Source: Nocardioides sp. zg-1230
GTDB lineage: Bacteria; Actinomycetota; Actinomycetes; Propionibacteriales; Nocardioidaceae
Direction of reading: 5' to 3'
NCBI RefSeq assembly: GCF_013155335.1
Contig: NZ_JABJQZ010000001.1
Span: 1 to 64,000, forward strand
Length of the DNA stretch: 64,000 nt
Shown here: positions 25,390 to 33,737 of the stretch, one piece after another
How positions within the stretch are numbered: position 1 is the stretch's first letter
How the letters are laid out: the number at the start of each line of letters is the position of its first letter
Notes under the pieces: generated by a model
What the model was told of the DNA's origin: nothing
The model's database searches: none
Seen by the model: only the letters and a program-made list of their open reading frames with translations
Program-made: the position numbers and the translations under genes

Positions 25390-26877
25390 ATGTCGTCCCC
25401 TGTGTCCGGCCCCGTCATGTCCCGAGGCCGTCGGCGCCTCGTCCCCGTCTTCGTCCTCGCAGTCGTCCTCACCGCCCTCGCCCTCGTCGAGCGCCCCACC
25501 CCGTCAGCCCACGGCAACACCGCGGACCGGGCGCGTGCCGCCGAGGTCGGTCTGCTCCCCCGCCGCGCCCCCGACGCGGACGTGCGCCGCGGGCCCGAGC
25601 GCGAGGTCGGCATGCGCTTCAAGGCCAAGGTCGCCGGGACGGCGGTCGGCGTGCGCTACTACAAGCCGCGCAAGTCCAAGGGATCCACCCCCGCGTCCGC
25701 CACCTTGTGGTCGAAGCGCGGAAAGGTCCTGGCCCGGACGACGCTGCGTCCGGTCAAGGGCAAGGGCTGGAAGAAGGTCGGCTTCGACTCCGGCGTGGCG
25801 CTCGCCGCCGGCAAGGCCTACGTCGTCTCGGTGCACACCGGCGCCAAGGGGATCCACGCGGCCACGCCGGGCGGCTTCAGCAAGTCCAGGAGCAACGCCC
25901 ACCTGCGTGCCCCGGGTGACCGCAACGGCATGACGCGGTCCGGCAGCACGGCGCGGTTCCCGCGCAACGAGGCTCCGCGCAACACCAACTACTGGGTCGA
26001 CGTGCGCTTCGTCCCGTCAGGCTCCGAGACCGCCCCGACCCCGACCCCGACCCCGACGCCGACGCCCACCACGCCGCCTCCCGGCGGCTGGCCCGGCCCC
26101 GACAACACCGGCGTACCGGCCGGCACCGCGCTCACGCCGTACACCGGCCCGTGCACCATCACCTCGGCGCGCACCATCTCGGGCGCGGACGTCCTCTCCA
26201 AGTGCAGCGACGCGCTGGTGATCCAGACCACCGGTGTCGTCATCGACAAGTCCCTCGTTCCGGGCGTGTGGTCGATCTACGGCGACGGCGACAGCTCGGT
26301 GACCATCACCGACTCCGACGTGCGTGCCGGCTCCGTCTCCACCGCGGGGCTCTGGGGCTACAACATCACCGCCCGGCGCGTCGACGTCACCGGCGGGCAG
26401 CACAGCTTCCAGTGCAACAACAACTGCGAGGTCACCGACTCCTGGTTGCACGACCAGCACAACCCCGACGGCGGGAGCTACCACAACAACGCCTTCATCT
26501 CGAACGGCGGCAGCAACATGGTGATCCGCCACAACACGCTGCACTGCACGGCGATCCTCAACAGCACCGACGGTGGTTGCAGCGGCGACCTGTCGCTGTT
26601 CGGGGACTTCGACCCGATCGACAACGTCACCATCGACAACAACTACCTGAGGGCCAACAACTCCTCGATCTCGTACTGCCTCTACGGCGGTGCATCGCGC
26701 TCCAAGCCCTACCAGGCGACGAACGTCAAGGTCACCAACAACGTCTTCGAGCGCGGCGCCAACCGCAAGTGTGGCGTCTACGGACCGGTGACTTCGTTCG
26801 ACCGCAACGCGGCCGGCAACGTGTGGACCGGCAACGTGTGGGACTCCGGCGAGGCGGTGAACCCCGAGCTGGGCTAG
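25390..26877 (+). CDS. Secreted DUF4082 + parallel beta-helix protein
   Basis: A 495-residue exported protein. In order: signal/anchor (residues 12-40), a DUF4082 domain (about 70-215; MRFKAKVAGTAVGVRYYK to YWVDVRF), a PTPTPT linker (about 216-232), then a right-handed parallel beta-helix (235-495). The helix contains HNNAFISNGGSNMVIRHNT and FERGANRKCGVYGPVTSFD. Beta-helix folds of this type occur in polysaccharide lyases, epimerases and hydrolases, so it may trim or modify the polymer. The beta-helix is closely related to the protein at 32620-33588. Its TAG stop shares the palindrome CTAG with the convergent methyltransferase. Confidence 0.82.
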   Translation: MSSPVSGPVMSRGRRRLVPVFVLAVVLTALALVERPTPSAHGNTADRARAAEVGLLPRRAPDADVRRGPEREVGMRFKAKVAGTAVGVRYYKPRKSKGSTPASATLWSKRGKVLARTTLRPVKGKGWKKVGFDSGVALAAGKAYVVSVHTGAKGIHAATPGGFSKSRSNAHLRAPGDRNGMTRSGSTARFPRNEAPRNTNYWVDVRFVPSGSETAPTPTPTPTPTPTTPPPGGWPGPDNTGVPAGTALTPYTGPCTITSARTISGADVLSKCSDALVIQTTGVVIDKSLVPGVWSIYGDGDSSVTITDSDVRAGSVSTAGLWGYNITARRVDVTGGQHSFQCNNNCEVTDSWLHDQHNPDGGSYHNNAFISNGGSNMVIRHNTLHCTAILNSTDGGCSGDLSLFGDFDPIDNVTIDNNYLRANNSSISYCLYGGASRSKPYQATNVKVTNNVFERGANRKCGVYGPVTSFDRNAAGNVWTGNVWDSGEAVNPELG

Positions 26878-27566
26878 CTGCTCGCGCCGCCCGCGATCGC
26901 CACGAGCGACTTCGTCAGGCCGGCGAAGCGCTCGTGGTGGATGTGCGAGTCGGGGAAGTACGAGCGCAGCTCGGCGACCCCGACCAGCTCGGTCCACTGC
27001 ACCTCCGACATGGCCTCCTCGGTCGACTCGGGGCTGCTGTGCGCGAGGGGCCAGGCCGCGGCGAGCCGCGCGCGGGCGGCCATCGGCATGAACTGCAGTC
27101 CCGGGAAGAGCCAGTGCGGCTCGAGCGGGAAGTAGCGGTAGGGCGTCTGCACCCAGTGGCGCGGCGCGAGGGCGCGGACCTCGCGCGCGAGCGCCGCCCG
27201 CTGGGCGTGCCCGCCGACGTGCTCGAGCAGCGAGTTGCTGAACACGACGTCGTACGACGTCGACGCGCCGGCCGCAGCCAGCACCTCACGCGCCCGGCAC
27301 GCGTCGCCCGTGACCGGGAGCATCGCCGCGTCGTCGGACTCGCCGGGCTCGAAGAGGTTGAGCACCGTCACGTCCTTGGGTCGCACGGGCGCCCGGCGCC
27401 ACCACTCGACGGTGCCGCCGAGGTCGAGGACCGACATCGTCGCCAGGTCCGGGAAGGCCTGCTCGACGAGCTCCCAGCGGCGGGCCCGCATGCGCGCACC
27501 CGCCGACCCGGGTGCGTCGACCAGGGTGTGCCGGAGTCGTCCTGCGACTCCGCCGTTCGCCGCCAT
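26874..27566 (-). CDS. Class I SAM-dependent methyltransferase
   Basis: A 230-residue cytosolic methyltransferase. Motif I is SVLDLGGTVEWW (near residue 45), followed by VTVLNLFEPGE, the acidic DACRA, and YDVVFSNSLLEHVGGH, the motif IV/V region with the usual N-S-L-L-E-H ending. A WVQTPYRYFPLEPHWLFPG segment is characteristic of methyltransferases in sugar and polysaccharide loci. ATG at 27566 is preceded by AAGGGATCCCTC. It lies 29 bp downstream of the GNAT-like gene on the same strand. The acceptor (sugar or amino group on the polymer) is unknown. Confidence 0.8.
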   Translation of the reverse strand: MAANGGVAGRLRHTLVDAPGSAGARMRARRWELVEQAFPDLATMSVLDLGGTVEWWRRAPVRPKDVTVLNLFEPGESDDAAMLPVTGDACRAREVLAAAGASTSYDVVFSNSLLEHVGGHAQRAALAREVRALAPRHWVQTPYRYFPLEPHWLFPGLQFMPMAARARLAAAWPLAHSSPESTEEAMSEVQWTELVGVAELRSYFPDSHIHHERFAGLTKSLVAIAGGASS

Positions 27567-27595
27567 GAGGGATCCCTTCGTCGTCGGCGTGCCGC

Positions 27596-28465
27596 TCACC
27601 ACGGCACGCACGTCAGCTCGCTGTAGAGGTAGTCGACCGAGCGCGGCTCGAGCGCGGTGCTGCGGAACATCCGCGGGCGAGGCGAGGACTGCATCCGGGA
27701 CAGCCGCGGCGGTCGGCCCGCCACGCGCCGCTCGGCGAGCGTGACGAGCGCGCGGTGGCGCAGCAGCAGGTGACGGTAGGGCGCGTGCCCCGCCCGCGCC
27801 AGGACCGCCGGGTCCGAGACGTGGACCAGCGAGGCGAAGAGCGGCAGGCCCTTGCGCCGGTCGCGGCGGGCGATCACGTAGCAGCTGTCCGGGCCGACGC
27901 GCACCACGAAGTGCAGCGCGGCCGCGGCCGCGCGGTGGTCGCGGTAGACGCGCAGGTCGTCCCCCGTCAGCGCCGCCTCGATGTCATGTGGCGCGGTGAG
28001 CACCCGCACGCCGCGGCGCGACGGCAGCGGAAGGTTCGGCACCAGCGCGGTGGCGGTGTCGAGGCTGGTGAACCCCAGGCGCTCGTTGAGGCTAACTACG
28101 TTGCCGCTGGGCGAGAGGTCGACGAAGTCGTAGTCGCGCTGGCGCAGCATCGCCCGCGCCAGGCGTACGCCGTGCGCGCGGTGCTCCTCCAGCACGCACC
28201 AGGCGGCCAGGTTGCAGCGCCGGCGGGGCTCGCCGTCGACCACGCGCTCGGAGTAGAAGGCGAGGTAGGCCCCGACCACCTCGTCGCCCTGGCGCAGCAG
28301 GAAGCCGTGGTTGGGGGCGTCCACGCTCCACGGCGGCACGGCACACCGCGCCCACTCGTCGGCACTCAACCTGGCGTTGAGGTGCTGGTGCAGGAACGCG
28401 GCGACCGCACCGATGTCGTCGTCGGTGATCGGTGCCAGGTCCACCCCCACGGACTCCCCTGACAT
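27596..28465 (-). CDS. GNAT-fold acyltransferase-like protein
   Basis: A 289-residue cytosolic protein. The N-terminal half looks like a GNAT acetyltransferase: ITDDDIGAVAAFLHQHL, GDEVVGAYLAFYSERV, an acetyl-CoA-binding strand-helix at WCVLEEHRAHGVRLARAML and NERLGFTSLDTA. The second half has a truncated second GNAT-like repeat (SCYVIARRDRRKGLP...FASLVHVSDP). Such proteins are frequent in exopolysaccharide clusters, presumably N-acylating a sugar, but no substrate is known. ATG at 28465 lies 6 nt after a TACGGT -10 box, with GGTGGGGGC before it. It is divergent from the deacetylase, and the two share a central operator. Confidence 0.7.
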   Translation of the reverse strand: MSGESVGVDLAPITDDDIGAVAAFLHQHLNARLSADEWARCAVPPWSVDAPNHGFLLRQGDEVVGAYLAFYSERVVDGEPRRRCNLAAWCVLEEHRAHGVRLARAMLRQRDYDFVDLSPSGNVVSLNERLGFTSLDTATALVPNLPLPSRRGVRVLTAPHDIEAALTGDDLRVYRDHRAAAAALHFVVRVGPDSCYVIARRDRRKGLPLFASLVHVSDPAVLARAGHAPYRHLLLRHRALVTLAERRVAGRPPRLSRMQSSPRPRMFRSTALEPRSVDYLYSELTCVPW

Positions 28466-28471
28466 GCCCCC

Positions 28472-28477
28472 ACCGTA
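28472..28477 (-). promoter_or_regulatory. -10 box of divergent promoter (GNAT-like gene)
   Basis: TACGGT on the minus strand, 6 nt before the ATG at 28465. It mirrors the TACGGT of the opposite promoter. Confidence 0.55.
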
Positions 28478-28517
28478 GGAAGACGGGTCGGCGCCGAGCG
28501 GGCGGCACCGAGGCACA

Positions 28518-28533
28518 TACCCATATTTTGTGA
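28518..28533. promoter_or_regulatory. NarL-type 7-2-7 palindrome, site 7
   Basis: TACCCAT-AT-TTTGTGA. The left half is an exact TACYYMT heptamer. The centre (28525.5) is 60-61 bp from both divergent start codons, so one operator can serve both. Confidence 0.6.
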
Positions 28534-28573
28534 GCCTCCGCCGGACGCCCGGAGGCGTGGCAGGAAGCGACCC

Positions 28574-28579
28574 TACGGT
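28574..28579 (+). promoter_or_regulatory. -10 box of divergent promoter (deacetylase gene)
   Basis: TACGGT, 7 nt before the ATG at 28587, in leaderless arrangement. Confidence 0.55.
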
Positions 28580-28586
28580 TCGACGC

Positions 28587-29246
28587 ATGCGCGTGGTGAA
28601 TGTCTGCTTCCATGGCATCGGCGCGCCGCAGCGCCGACTCGAGCCCGGCGAGGACGTCTACTGGATCAGCAAGGACGTCTTCCTCGGTGTGCTGGACCGG
28701 GTGGTCGGACGGCACGACGTGCGCCTGAGCTTCGACGACGGGAACTCCTCGGACGTGGAGATCGCGCTCCCGGCACTCCTCGAGCGCGGCCTGCGTGCGA
28801 GCTTCTTCGTCGTGGCCGGGCGGCTGGACCTACCGGGCAGCCTCAGCCGCGACGACGTACGCCTGCTGCACGCGTCCGGCATGACGATCGGCAACCACGG
28901 CATGTCGCACCGGCCCTGGCGGGGGCTCGACCCGGCCCGCCGACGCGAGGAGCTCGTGACCGCCCGCACGGTGCTGCAGGACGTCACCGGCAGCCGCGTG
29001 CACGACGCCGCCCTGCCGCTGGGTCGCTACGACCGCGCCGTCCTGCACGAGCTGCGCCCCCTCGGCTACCGCACCGTGCAGACCAGCGACCGCCGCTGGG
29101 CCCACTCCGACCGCTGGCTCCAGCCCCGCTACAGCATCCGCAGCGGCGACACGGTCGACTCGGTGGAGCGGGACGTGCTCCGCCTTCCCCCGGTCGCCTC
29201 CCGCGCACGCGGCGCACTCGTCGGCACGGTCAAGCGCCTGCGCTGA
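28587..29246 (+). CDS. Polysaccharide deacetylase (NodB-fold)
   Basis: A 219-residue carbohydrate esterase 4-type protein. Motif 1 is RLSFDDGNSSD, giving the catalytic base and metal Asp. Motif 2 is HGMSH, the two metal-binding His residues. A later LPLGRYDRAVLHELRPLGYRTVQ covers motifs 3-4, with R in the expected place. No signal peptide is present, so it acts in the cytosol or on lipid-linked intermediates facing inward. It probably removes acetyl groups from N-acetylated sugars of the repeat unit. Divergent from the GNAT-like gene, sharing site 7. Confidence 0.87.
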   Translation: MRVVNVCFHGIGAPQRRLEPGEDVYWISKDVFLGVLDRVVGRHDVRLSFDDGNSSDVEIALPALLERGLRASFFVVAGRLDLPGSLSRDDVRLLHASGMTIGNHGMSHRPWRGLDPARRREELVTARTVLQDVTGSRVHDAALPLGRYDRAVLHELRPLGYRTVQTSDRRWAHSDRWLQPRYSIRSGDTVDSVERDVLRLPPVASRARGALVGTVKRLR

Positions 29247-29455
29247 GAGGTGCTGGGCCGTCGACCGGAACGACGTCGCTCCCGGCGCGCCGGACGGCGT
29301 GCTCGTGTCGATCGGCTGGGCACGCGACATCCACGCGGGCGTCGCGGCACTCGAGGATCTGAGCACCGCGCGGGCGGCGCACGGACAGGTCGCAACATTC
29401 TGGGTCGCGGCCTCGTCACACAGATTCGGCATCATCCGCAACCGCAGGGGGAATC

Positions 29456-30661
29456 ATGCGACTCTCACTCACCGCCGCCGCGCTCCTGGGCTCGGCCCTG
29501 CTCGTGCCCATGGGCACGGCAACCGCAGCGGCCGAGACGTGTCAGGGACAACCGGCGACCATCGTCGGCACACCGGGGGGCCAGATCGCCGGGACGGAAG
29601 GCGCGGACGTCATCGTCACCAACGGCGCCACGAGAGTCGACGCGGTCGGCGGCGATGACCGCGTGTGCGCCACGGGCGAGGGCGGCGTCGTCGCCATCCT
29701 CGGCGCAGGGGCCGACACGTTCACCGACGAGAACGGAGGCTCGCACCAGGTCCTCGCGGGCACCCTCGACGGCACCGACACCGAGGCCGACGTCATCCGC
29801 CTCGCCACATCTGGGCGCGTCACCTCCGGCATGGCAGGCACGCCGAACGCCGACACCATCGACCTCGTCGAGACCGGCTACCTCCACTGGAACGGCGTCC
29901 AGACCGCCCCGGGCGCGGTCACCGTCGGGAAGGGCGGTGGCCTGTTCCTTCGGTCCGCCTACAACATGCGTGTGGAGGCCAACGGGTCAGTCACCGGGGC
30001 CGACACGTCGCTGACGTGGACCGGTCACTTTGACGAGTTCTCGTTCGCCACAGAGACCGAGCGCGGGCTCCTCGACTTCCGCGGCACCGACGCAGTCGAG
30101 CACCTCACGGTCGACGCCCCGGCGACATTCAACCGCAACGTGCAGCTCGGCAGTGGGGACGACATCTACCGGACCAACGGCCTCGGCGGGAGGTCATCGA
30201 TGGTGAAGGGCAACAAGGGCGAGGACCGCCTGATGCTCGACGTTCCGACCCTGCGGCTCAAGGCCGACCTGGACCGCCGGGTGGATGACAAGAACAGCGG
30301 GGCCGCGACCCGCATCCGCAACTTCGAGGACTACGTGGTGTCCGCCAAGACGGCGAGGATCCGCGGGACCAACCGCGGCGAGCGGATCACGGTCGTGACG
30401 TGCAAGGCGTGGGTGAACGCCGGACCCGGCAAGGACCTCATCATTGCCAACGTCGAGTACGGCGACGGCGACGAGCTGGGCACCCCGAAGTGTGGCAAGT
30501 ACCGCGCGGTCGTGAACGGCGGCCGGGGCCACGACACGATCAAGGGCTCCCCGGGGAACGACCGCCTGCTGGGCAACCGTGGCCGCGACGCCACAGACGG
30601 CCGCGCCGGGCGCGACGCCTGCCAGGGCGAGCGCCGTGTGCGGTGCGAGCGTCGCCTCTGA
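29456..30661 (+). CDS. Secreted RTX-like calcium-binding protein
   Basis: A 401-residue exported protein with a clean Sec signal peptide (residues 1-25, MRLSLTAAALLGSALLV...ATAAA). The body is beta-rich with degenerate glycine/aspartate repeats (GTEGADVIV, GSGDDIYRTNG). The C-terminus has hemolysin-type nonapeptides (VNGGRGHDTIKGSPGNDRLLGNRGRDA), the GGxGxDxUx calcium-binding roll. No catalytic motif is seen. The 208-bp upstream gap shows no 7-2-7 palindrome, unlike neighbouring EPS genes, so it may be regulated separately. A strong terminator follows. Confidence 0.8.
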   Translation: MRLSLTAAALLGSALLVPMGTATAAAETCQGQPATIVGTPGGQIAGTEGADVIVTNGATRVDAVGGDDRVCATGEGGVVAILGAGADTFTDENGGSHQVLAGTLDGTDTEADVIRLATSGRVTSGMAGTPNADTIDLVETGYLHWNGVQTAPGAVTVGKGGGLFLRSAYNMRVEANGSVTGADTSLTWTGHFDEFSFATETERGLLDFRGTDAVEHLTVDAPATFNRNVQLGSGDDIYRTNGLGGRSSMVKGNKGEDRLMLDVPTLRLKADLDRRVDDKNSGAATRIRNFEDYVVSAKTARIRGTNRGERITVVTCKAWVNAGPGKDLIIANVEYGDGDELGTPKCGKYRAVVNGGRGHDTIKGSPGNDRLLGNRGRDATDGRAGRDACQGERRVRCERRL

Positions 30662-30683
30662 CGTAGCCCCATCCGCGCAATGA

Positions 30684-30713
30684 AGGGCCCCGACCGGCAG
30701 CGGTCGGGGCCCT
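30684..30713 (+). terminator. Intrinsic terminator after the RTX-like gene
   Basis: AGGGCCCCGACC (30684-30695) pairs with GGTCGGGGCCCT (30702-30713), loop GGCAGC, followed by CGTTG. It lies 22 bp after the stop. Confidence 0.88.
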
Positions 30714-30899
30714 CGTTGCGTGCAGGACCTTCGGCCAGCGACGACGGCAGGGGGCCTGGGTGCGTCGACTACCCCTCCTGCGGCCGCGTCTTGCCAGCTG
30801 CCCGTTCGCGGGCGGTCTGAGTTACCGATCCGCTGAGTGCGCGCCGTACCCGGCTCCCCTCGAGCCTCGGGTCGTCGCCGGCCACACCCAGCCAGAACG

Positions 30900-32352
30900 C
30901 GCGTGTGGCCCCGCCACCTGGTGGGGGCGGGGTGCGGGGCGGGGTCATCGTCGGCGTGGACGCGGGATGCCGGGCGGGTCATCTGGTGGGTCGATCGCGC
31001 TGGTGCCGGTGTGGTCGCGGCGGTAGCGGTGCCCGTGGGGACTGGTCCACTCGAACGCCCCGGGCGCGACCATCTCGTAGCGCCAGGGCGAGTGCGTCTT
31101 GAGCCGGTGGTGGAACCTGCACAGGCAGGCGAGGTTGTCGCTCCGGGTGGGCCCGGGCTGGGTTCTGCCCTCGGCTGCGGCGTCGGGGTCGTACGGGATG
31201 ACGTGGTCGATGTCGCAGCGTCGGGCGGGGCGGGTGCACCACGGGAACACGCAGGTGCGATCGCGGAGGACGACCTGCTCGCGGATCCGGTCCGGCACGG
31301 CATAGGCATCGGTGGCCAGCTGGGTGTTGAGGTCAATGACCGGCTTGATCGTGACCTTGGTGCCGGAGTCGCCGCACCATTCCTGCACCTGCTCGAGCAG
31401 GACGAGCCGCTGGCCCTCCTCCAACCGGCCGGTGGGCCCGAAGACGGTGGTGTCGCCGGAGAAGCCGGCATCGAAGTGCGCGTGGAGCACGACCTCCCGC
31501 GCCGCGGGCAGCCGCTGGGGGTCGGTTCCGGTTCCGGCGAGGTCGAGGGCGGTCTGCGTCCTGGCGAGGTCGCCGAGGGCCTTGGCCCGTCGAGCATCAA
31601 GGGGCAGTGCGGACCCGAGGACCTTCTGCATCTCGGCGCCGCGCGCCACCGCACGGTCGAGGTCGAGGGCGTCAGCGATGTCGACATCGGCCTCGATGCG
31701 CATCGTGCCGGCGAAGTGCACGTCCTGGGTGTCGATCGTGACGTGACGGGGGTCGACGTGGAGGTAGCCGTCCTCCGGATCCGCAGCCGGGTCCACGGTG
31801 GCGAGGTCGTAGCGCTTGATCGCCTCCGCGACCAGCCGGTCGAGCTGCGCCGGCCCGACCCGACCGGCGACCGCGGCGACCTGCGCGTCCACAAAGCCAG
31901 CGGCCTCGCGCGTCAGGGCGGGTGAGGAGTGGATCGTGGTCTCGGCCACCGCCCGCGCCTTCCACGCCGGAACCCGCCCGGCCTGGACCTGGGCCCACAG
32001 CCGGGGCAGGCGGTGACGCAGCTCCAACGCGTGACCGATGAGCCTCTTCGCCCCGGTCGACGACATCCCGAGGACGCCGCCGAGCTCCGCAACACAGAAC
32101 TCCGCCACCAACGGGCATCCCTCACCCGCGATGGGCTCCTCGTGCTCCCACCCCGCCGCACTGAACGACGCGGCGTCGTGGATCGACTCCGGCGGGTGCA
32201 GGTCAGCCCACCGGGCCGCGACCTCCAGCAGGTCTGCGGCAGCCCGCTCCTCGGCCGCCTTGCGGTTTCGCGCGAGCGCGAGCAGGCCGGCGGCGGTGAG
32301 GTCGTCCACCTCACCTGCTACCCGGTCAACCAGCGCTTCGCTCATGTGTTCG
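30900..32352 (-). repeat. Inverted dispersed repeat, copy 2
   Basis: Counterpart of 4841-6315 in inverted orientation. Similarity begins at ATCGAACAC just before the start codon, is interrupted over codons 8-40, and extends past the stop through a CCCCGCC-rich tail. Confidence 0.75.
30945..32345 (-). CDS. DUF222 / HNH endonuclease (13E12-type), copy 2
   Basis: A 466-residue protein with the same architecture as copy 1: DUF222 region, then a Cys/His HNH nuclease (RTCVFPWCTRPARRCDIDH, then NLACLCRFHHRLKTH). From WADLHPPESIHDAASF onward the two proteins are almost identical, while residues 6-40 (LVDRVAGEVDDLTAAG) are unrelated to the corresponding part of copy 1. It lacks the AHFD expansion. 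It interrupts the EPS locus between the RTX-like gene and a beta-helix gene and has its own TATAAT promoter without a 7-2-7 site. It is therefore probably a passenger rather than part of the EPS system. Confidence 0.86.
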   Translation of the reverse strand: MSEALVDRVAGEVDDLTAAGLLALARNRKAAEERAAADLLEVAARWADLHPPESIHDAASFSAAGWEHEEPIAGEGCPLVAEFCVAELGGVLGMSSTGAKRLIGHALELRHRLPRLWAQVQAGRVPAWKARAVAETTIHSSPALTREAAGFVDAQVAAVAGRVGPAQLDRLVAEAIKRYDLATVDPAADPEDGYLHVDPRHVTIDTQDVHFAGTMRIEADVDIADALDLDRAVARGAEMQKVLGSALPLDARRAKALGDLARTQTALDLAGTGTDPQRLPAAREVVLHAHFDAGFSGDTTVFGPTGRLEEGQRLVLLEQVQEWCGDSGTKVTIKPVIDLNTQLATDAYAVPDRIREQVVLRDRTCVFPWCTRPARRCDIDHVIPYDPDAAAEGRTQPGPTRSDNLACLCRFHHRLKTHSPWRYEMVAPGAFEWTSPHGHRYRRDHTGTSAIDPPDDPPGIPRPRRR

Positions 32353-32358
32353 ATTATA
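32353..32358 (-). promoter_or_regulatory. Consensus TATAAT -10 box, leaderless promoter
   Basis: A perfect TATAAT on the minus strand stands 7 nt (CGAACAC) before the ATG of HNH copy 2. Copy 1 has TAGAAT with the same spacer. Confidence 0.7.
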
Positions 32359-32501
32359 CTGCTGGTCGCCGACAACGGCACCCGTTCCCAGCGGCTGTGG
32401 ACGGACCTCGAAGGGACGGTGCTCGAAGCGACACTCCCGGACGGGGTCTCGTGACGGGACACCGTCCCTCCCCGACCAGCAGCCGCCTGCGCCTAGGTTG
32501 G

Positions 32502-32530
32502 ACCTCGCTCGTACCTGGCACGAGCGAGGT
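32502..32530 (-). terminator. 11-bp hairpin downstream of the beta-helix gene
   Basis: ACCTCGCTCGT (32502-32512) pairs with ACGAGCGAGGT (32520-32530), loop ACCTGGC. It is about 90 bp beyond the minus-strand stop at 32620 and before the HNH promoter. The rest of the 274-bp gap shows nothing recognisable. Confidence 0.55.
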
Positions 32531-32619
32531 GAACCCGACCGTCGAAGCGATGTGTCGATGGACGCCGTGACGCGACTTCATCGAACCTCGACCACTGGTG
32601 GGCGACGGGCGAGCCGCCC

Positions 32620-33588
32620 TCACTCGGGCACGAGCTCGCTGCCGTCGTCCCAGGTGTTGTCACGCCAGGCGTTGCCCGAGGCCGTCGCGTCGAAGGAGGT
32701 GATCGGGCCGTAGACGCCGCACGTCCCGTTGGCACCGCGCTCGAACACGTTGCCGTTGAAGACGACGCCCGTGGCGTCGGGGAACGGCTTGCCCGGGGCG
32801 TGGCCGCCGTAGGCGCAGTAGGAGGCCGAGGAGTCGTTGGCCTTGAGGAGGTTGTCCTCGACCCGCACGTCGCGGATCGGCTCGAAGTCGCCGAAGAGCG
32901 AGAGGTCGGCGGTGCAGCCACCGCCCGTGGCGTTGAGCTCGGCGGTGCAGTGCAGCGTGTTGTGCCGCACGACCATGTCGGTGCCGCCGTTGGAGATGAA
33001 GGCGTTGTTGTGGGCGGCTTCGCCCTTCGGGTTGAACTGGTCGTGCAGCCACGAGTCCTCGACCAGGCAGCGGCTGCCGCAGTGCACGCTGTGCTGCCCG
33101 CCGGTGACCTCGCTGCGCCGGACCGTGAGGTTGCTGCCCCACACCGCGCCGCCGATCCACTTCCCGGCGACGACCTCTGAGTCGACCACCTCGACCGAGT
33201 ACGTAGGGTCGACCTGGGTGGCCGTGGACTCCACCCGCGGCACGCGCGACGCCTCGATCCGCACCCCCGGTGCCTGCACCACGATCGCCGGGCACACCCC
33301 GGTCGCGTCGACCCCCGACAGCACTGCGGTCTCGACGAGCGTGCAGGGCCCTGCGTAGGGGACGAGCTCGGTGCCGGACGGGACGCCGGTGCTGTCCGCG
33401 TCGGGATGGGCGTCGGGCGTGGAGCGGTTCTTGCCGACCGGTTCCGGCGCGTCGCTCGTCGTGGCGTCGTCGCCCGCGTCCGCGGCGGAGGGTTCCTCGT
33501 CGAGCAGCCGTACGGCGACCACGGCGAGGACGCCCACGAGCAGGACGACGGCAGCAACCAGTGCCGTGCGCGACCACGTGCGTGCCAT
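32620..33588 (-). CDS. Membrane-anchored parallel beta-helix protein
   Basis: A 322-residue protein with an N-terminal membrane anchor (residues 8-28) and a short acidic linker. The right-handed beta-helix begins at about residue 68 and closely parallels the second half of the 25390 protein. Compare HNNAFISNGGTDMVVRHNT, LSLFGDFEPIRDV and FERGANGTCGVYGPITSFD. Cys residues are conserved between the two, suggesting disulfides. Unlike its paralog it has no DUF4082 domain and stays tethered. It may bind or cut the nascent polymer at the cell surface. ATG at 33588 follows GAAGGGG. Divergent from the glycosyltransferase at 33738, sharing site 8. Confidence 0.8.
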   Translation of the reverse strand: MARTWSRTALVAAVVLLVGVLAVVAVRLLDEEPSAADAGDDATTSDAPEPVGKNRSTPDAHPDADSTGVPSGTELVPYAGPCTLVETAVLSGVDATGVCPAIVVQAPGVRIEASRVPRVESTATQVDPTYSVEVVDSEVVAGKWIGGAVWGSNLTVRRSEVTGGQHSVHCGSRCLVEDSWLHDQFNPKGEAAHNNAFISNGGTDMVVRHNTLHCTAELNATGGGCTADLSLFGDFEPIRDVRVEDNLLKANDSSASYCAYGGHAPGKPFPDATGVVFNGNVFERGANGTCGVYGPITSFDATASGNAWRDNTWDDGSELVPE

Positions 33589-33663
33589 CGGCGCCCCTTC
33601 CCCCGTCGACCACCGTCGACTCTCGGCGACCCCCATCATCGCGCCGCGTGCCGAGCAGGCGCG

Positions 33664-33679
33664 TACCCCAACCGGGGGA
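33664..33679. promoter_or_regulatory. NarL-type 7-2-7 palindrome, site 8
   Basis: TACCCCA-AC-CGGGGGA. It lies between divergent genes, 83 bp from the start at 33588 and 66 bp from that at 33738. Confidence 0.6.
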
Positions 33680-33737
33680 TGTCGCGGCGCACGGTCCGGC
33701 GCGGGCAGCAGACGCGTGGTCGACTCGCGCCGTGGGG

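Noticed and set aside
29299..29658. 119-codon plus-strand frame before and overlapping the RTX-like gene
   Set aside because: Overlaps the signal peptide of the well-supported gene at 29456 and shows no recognisable domain or ribosome binding site.
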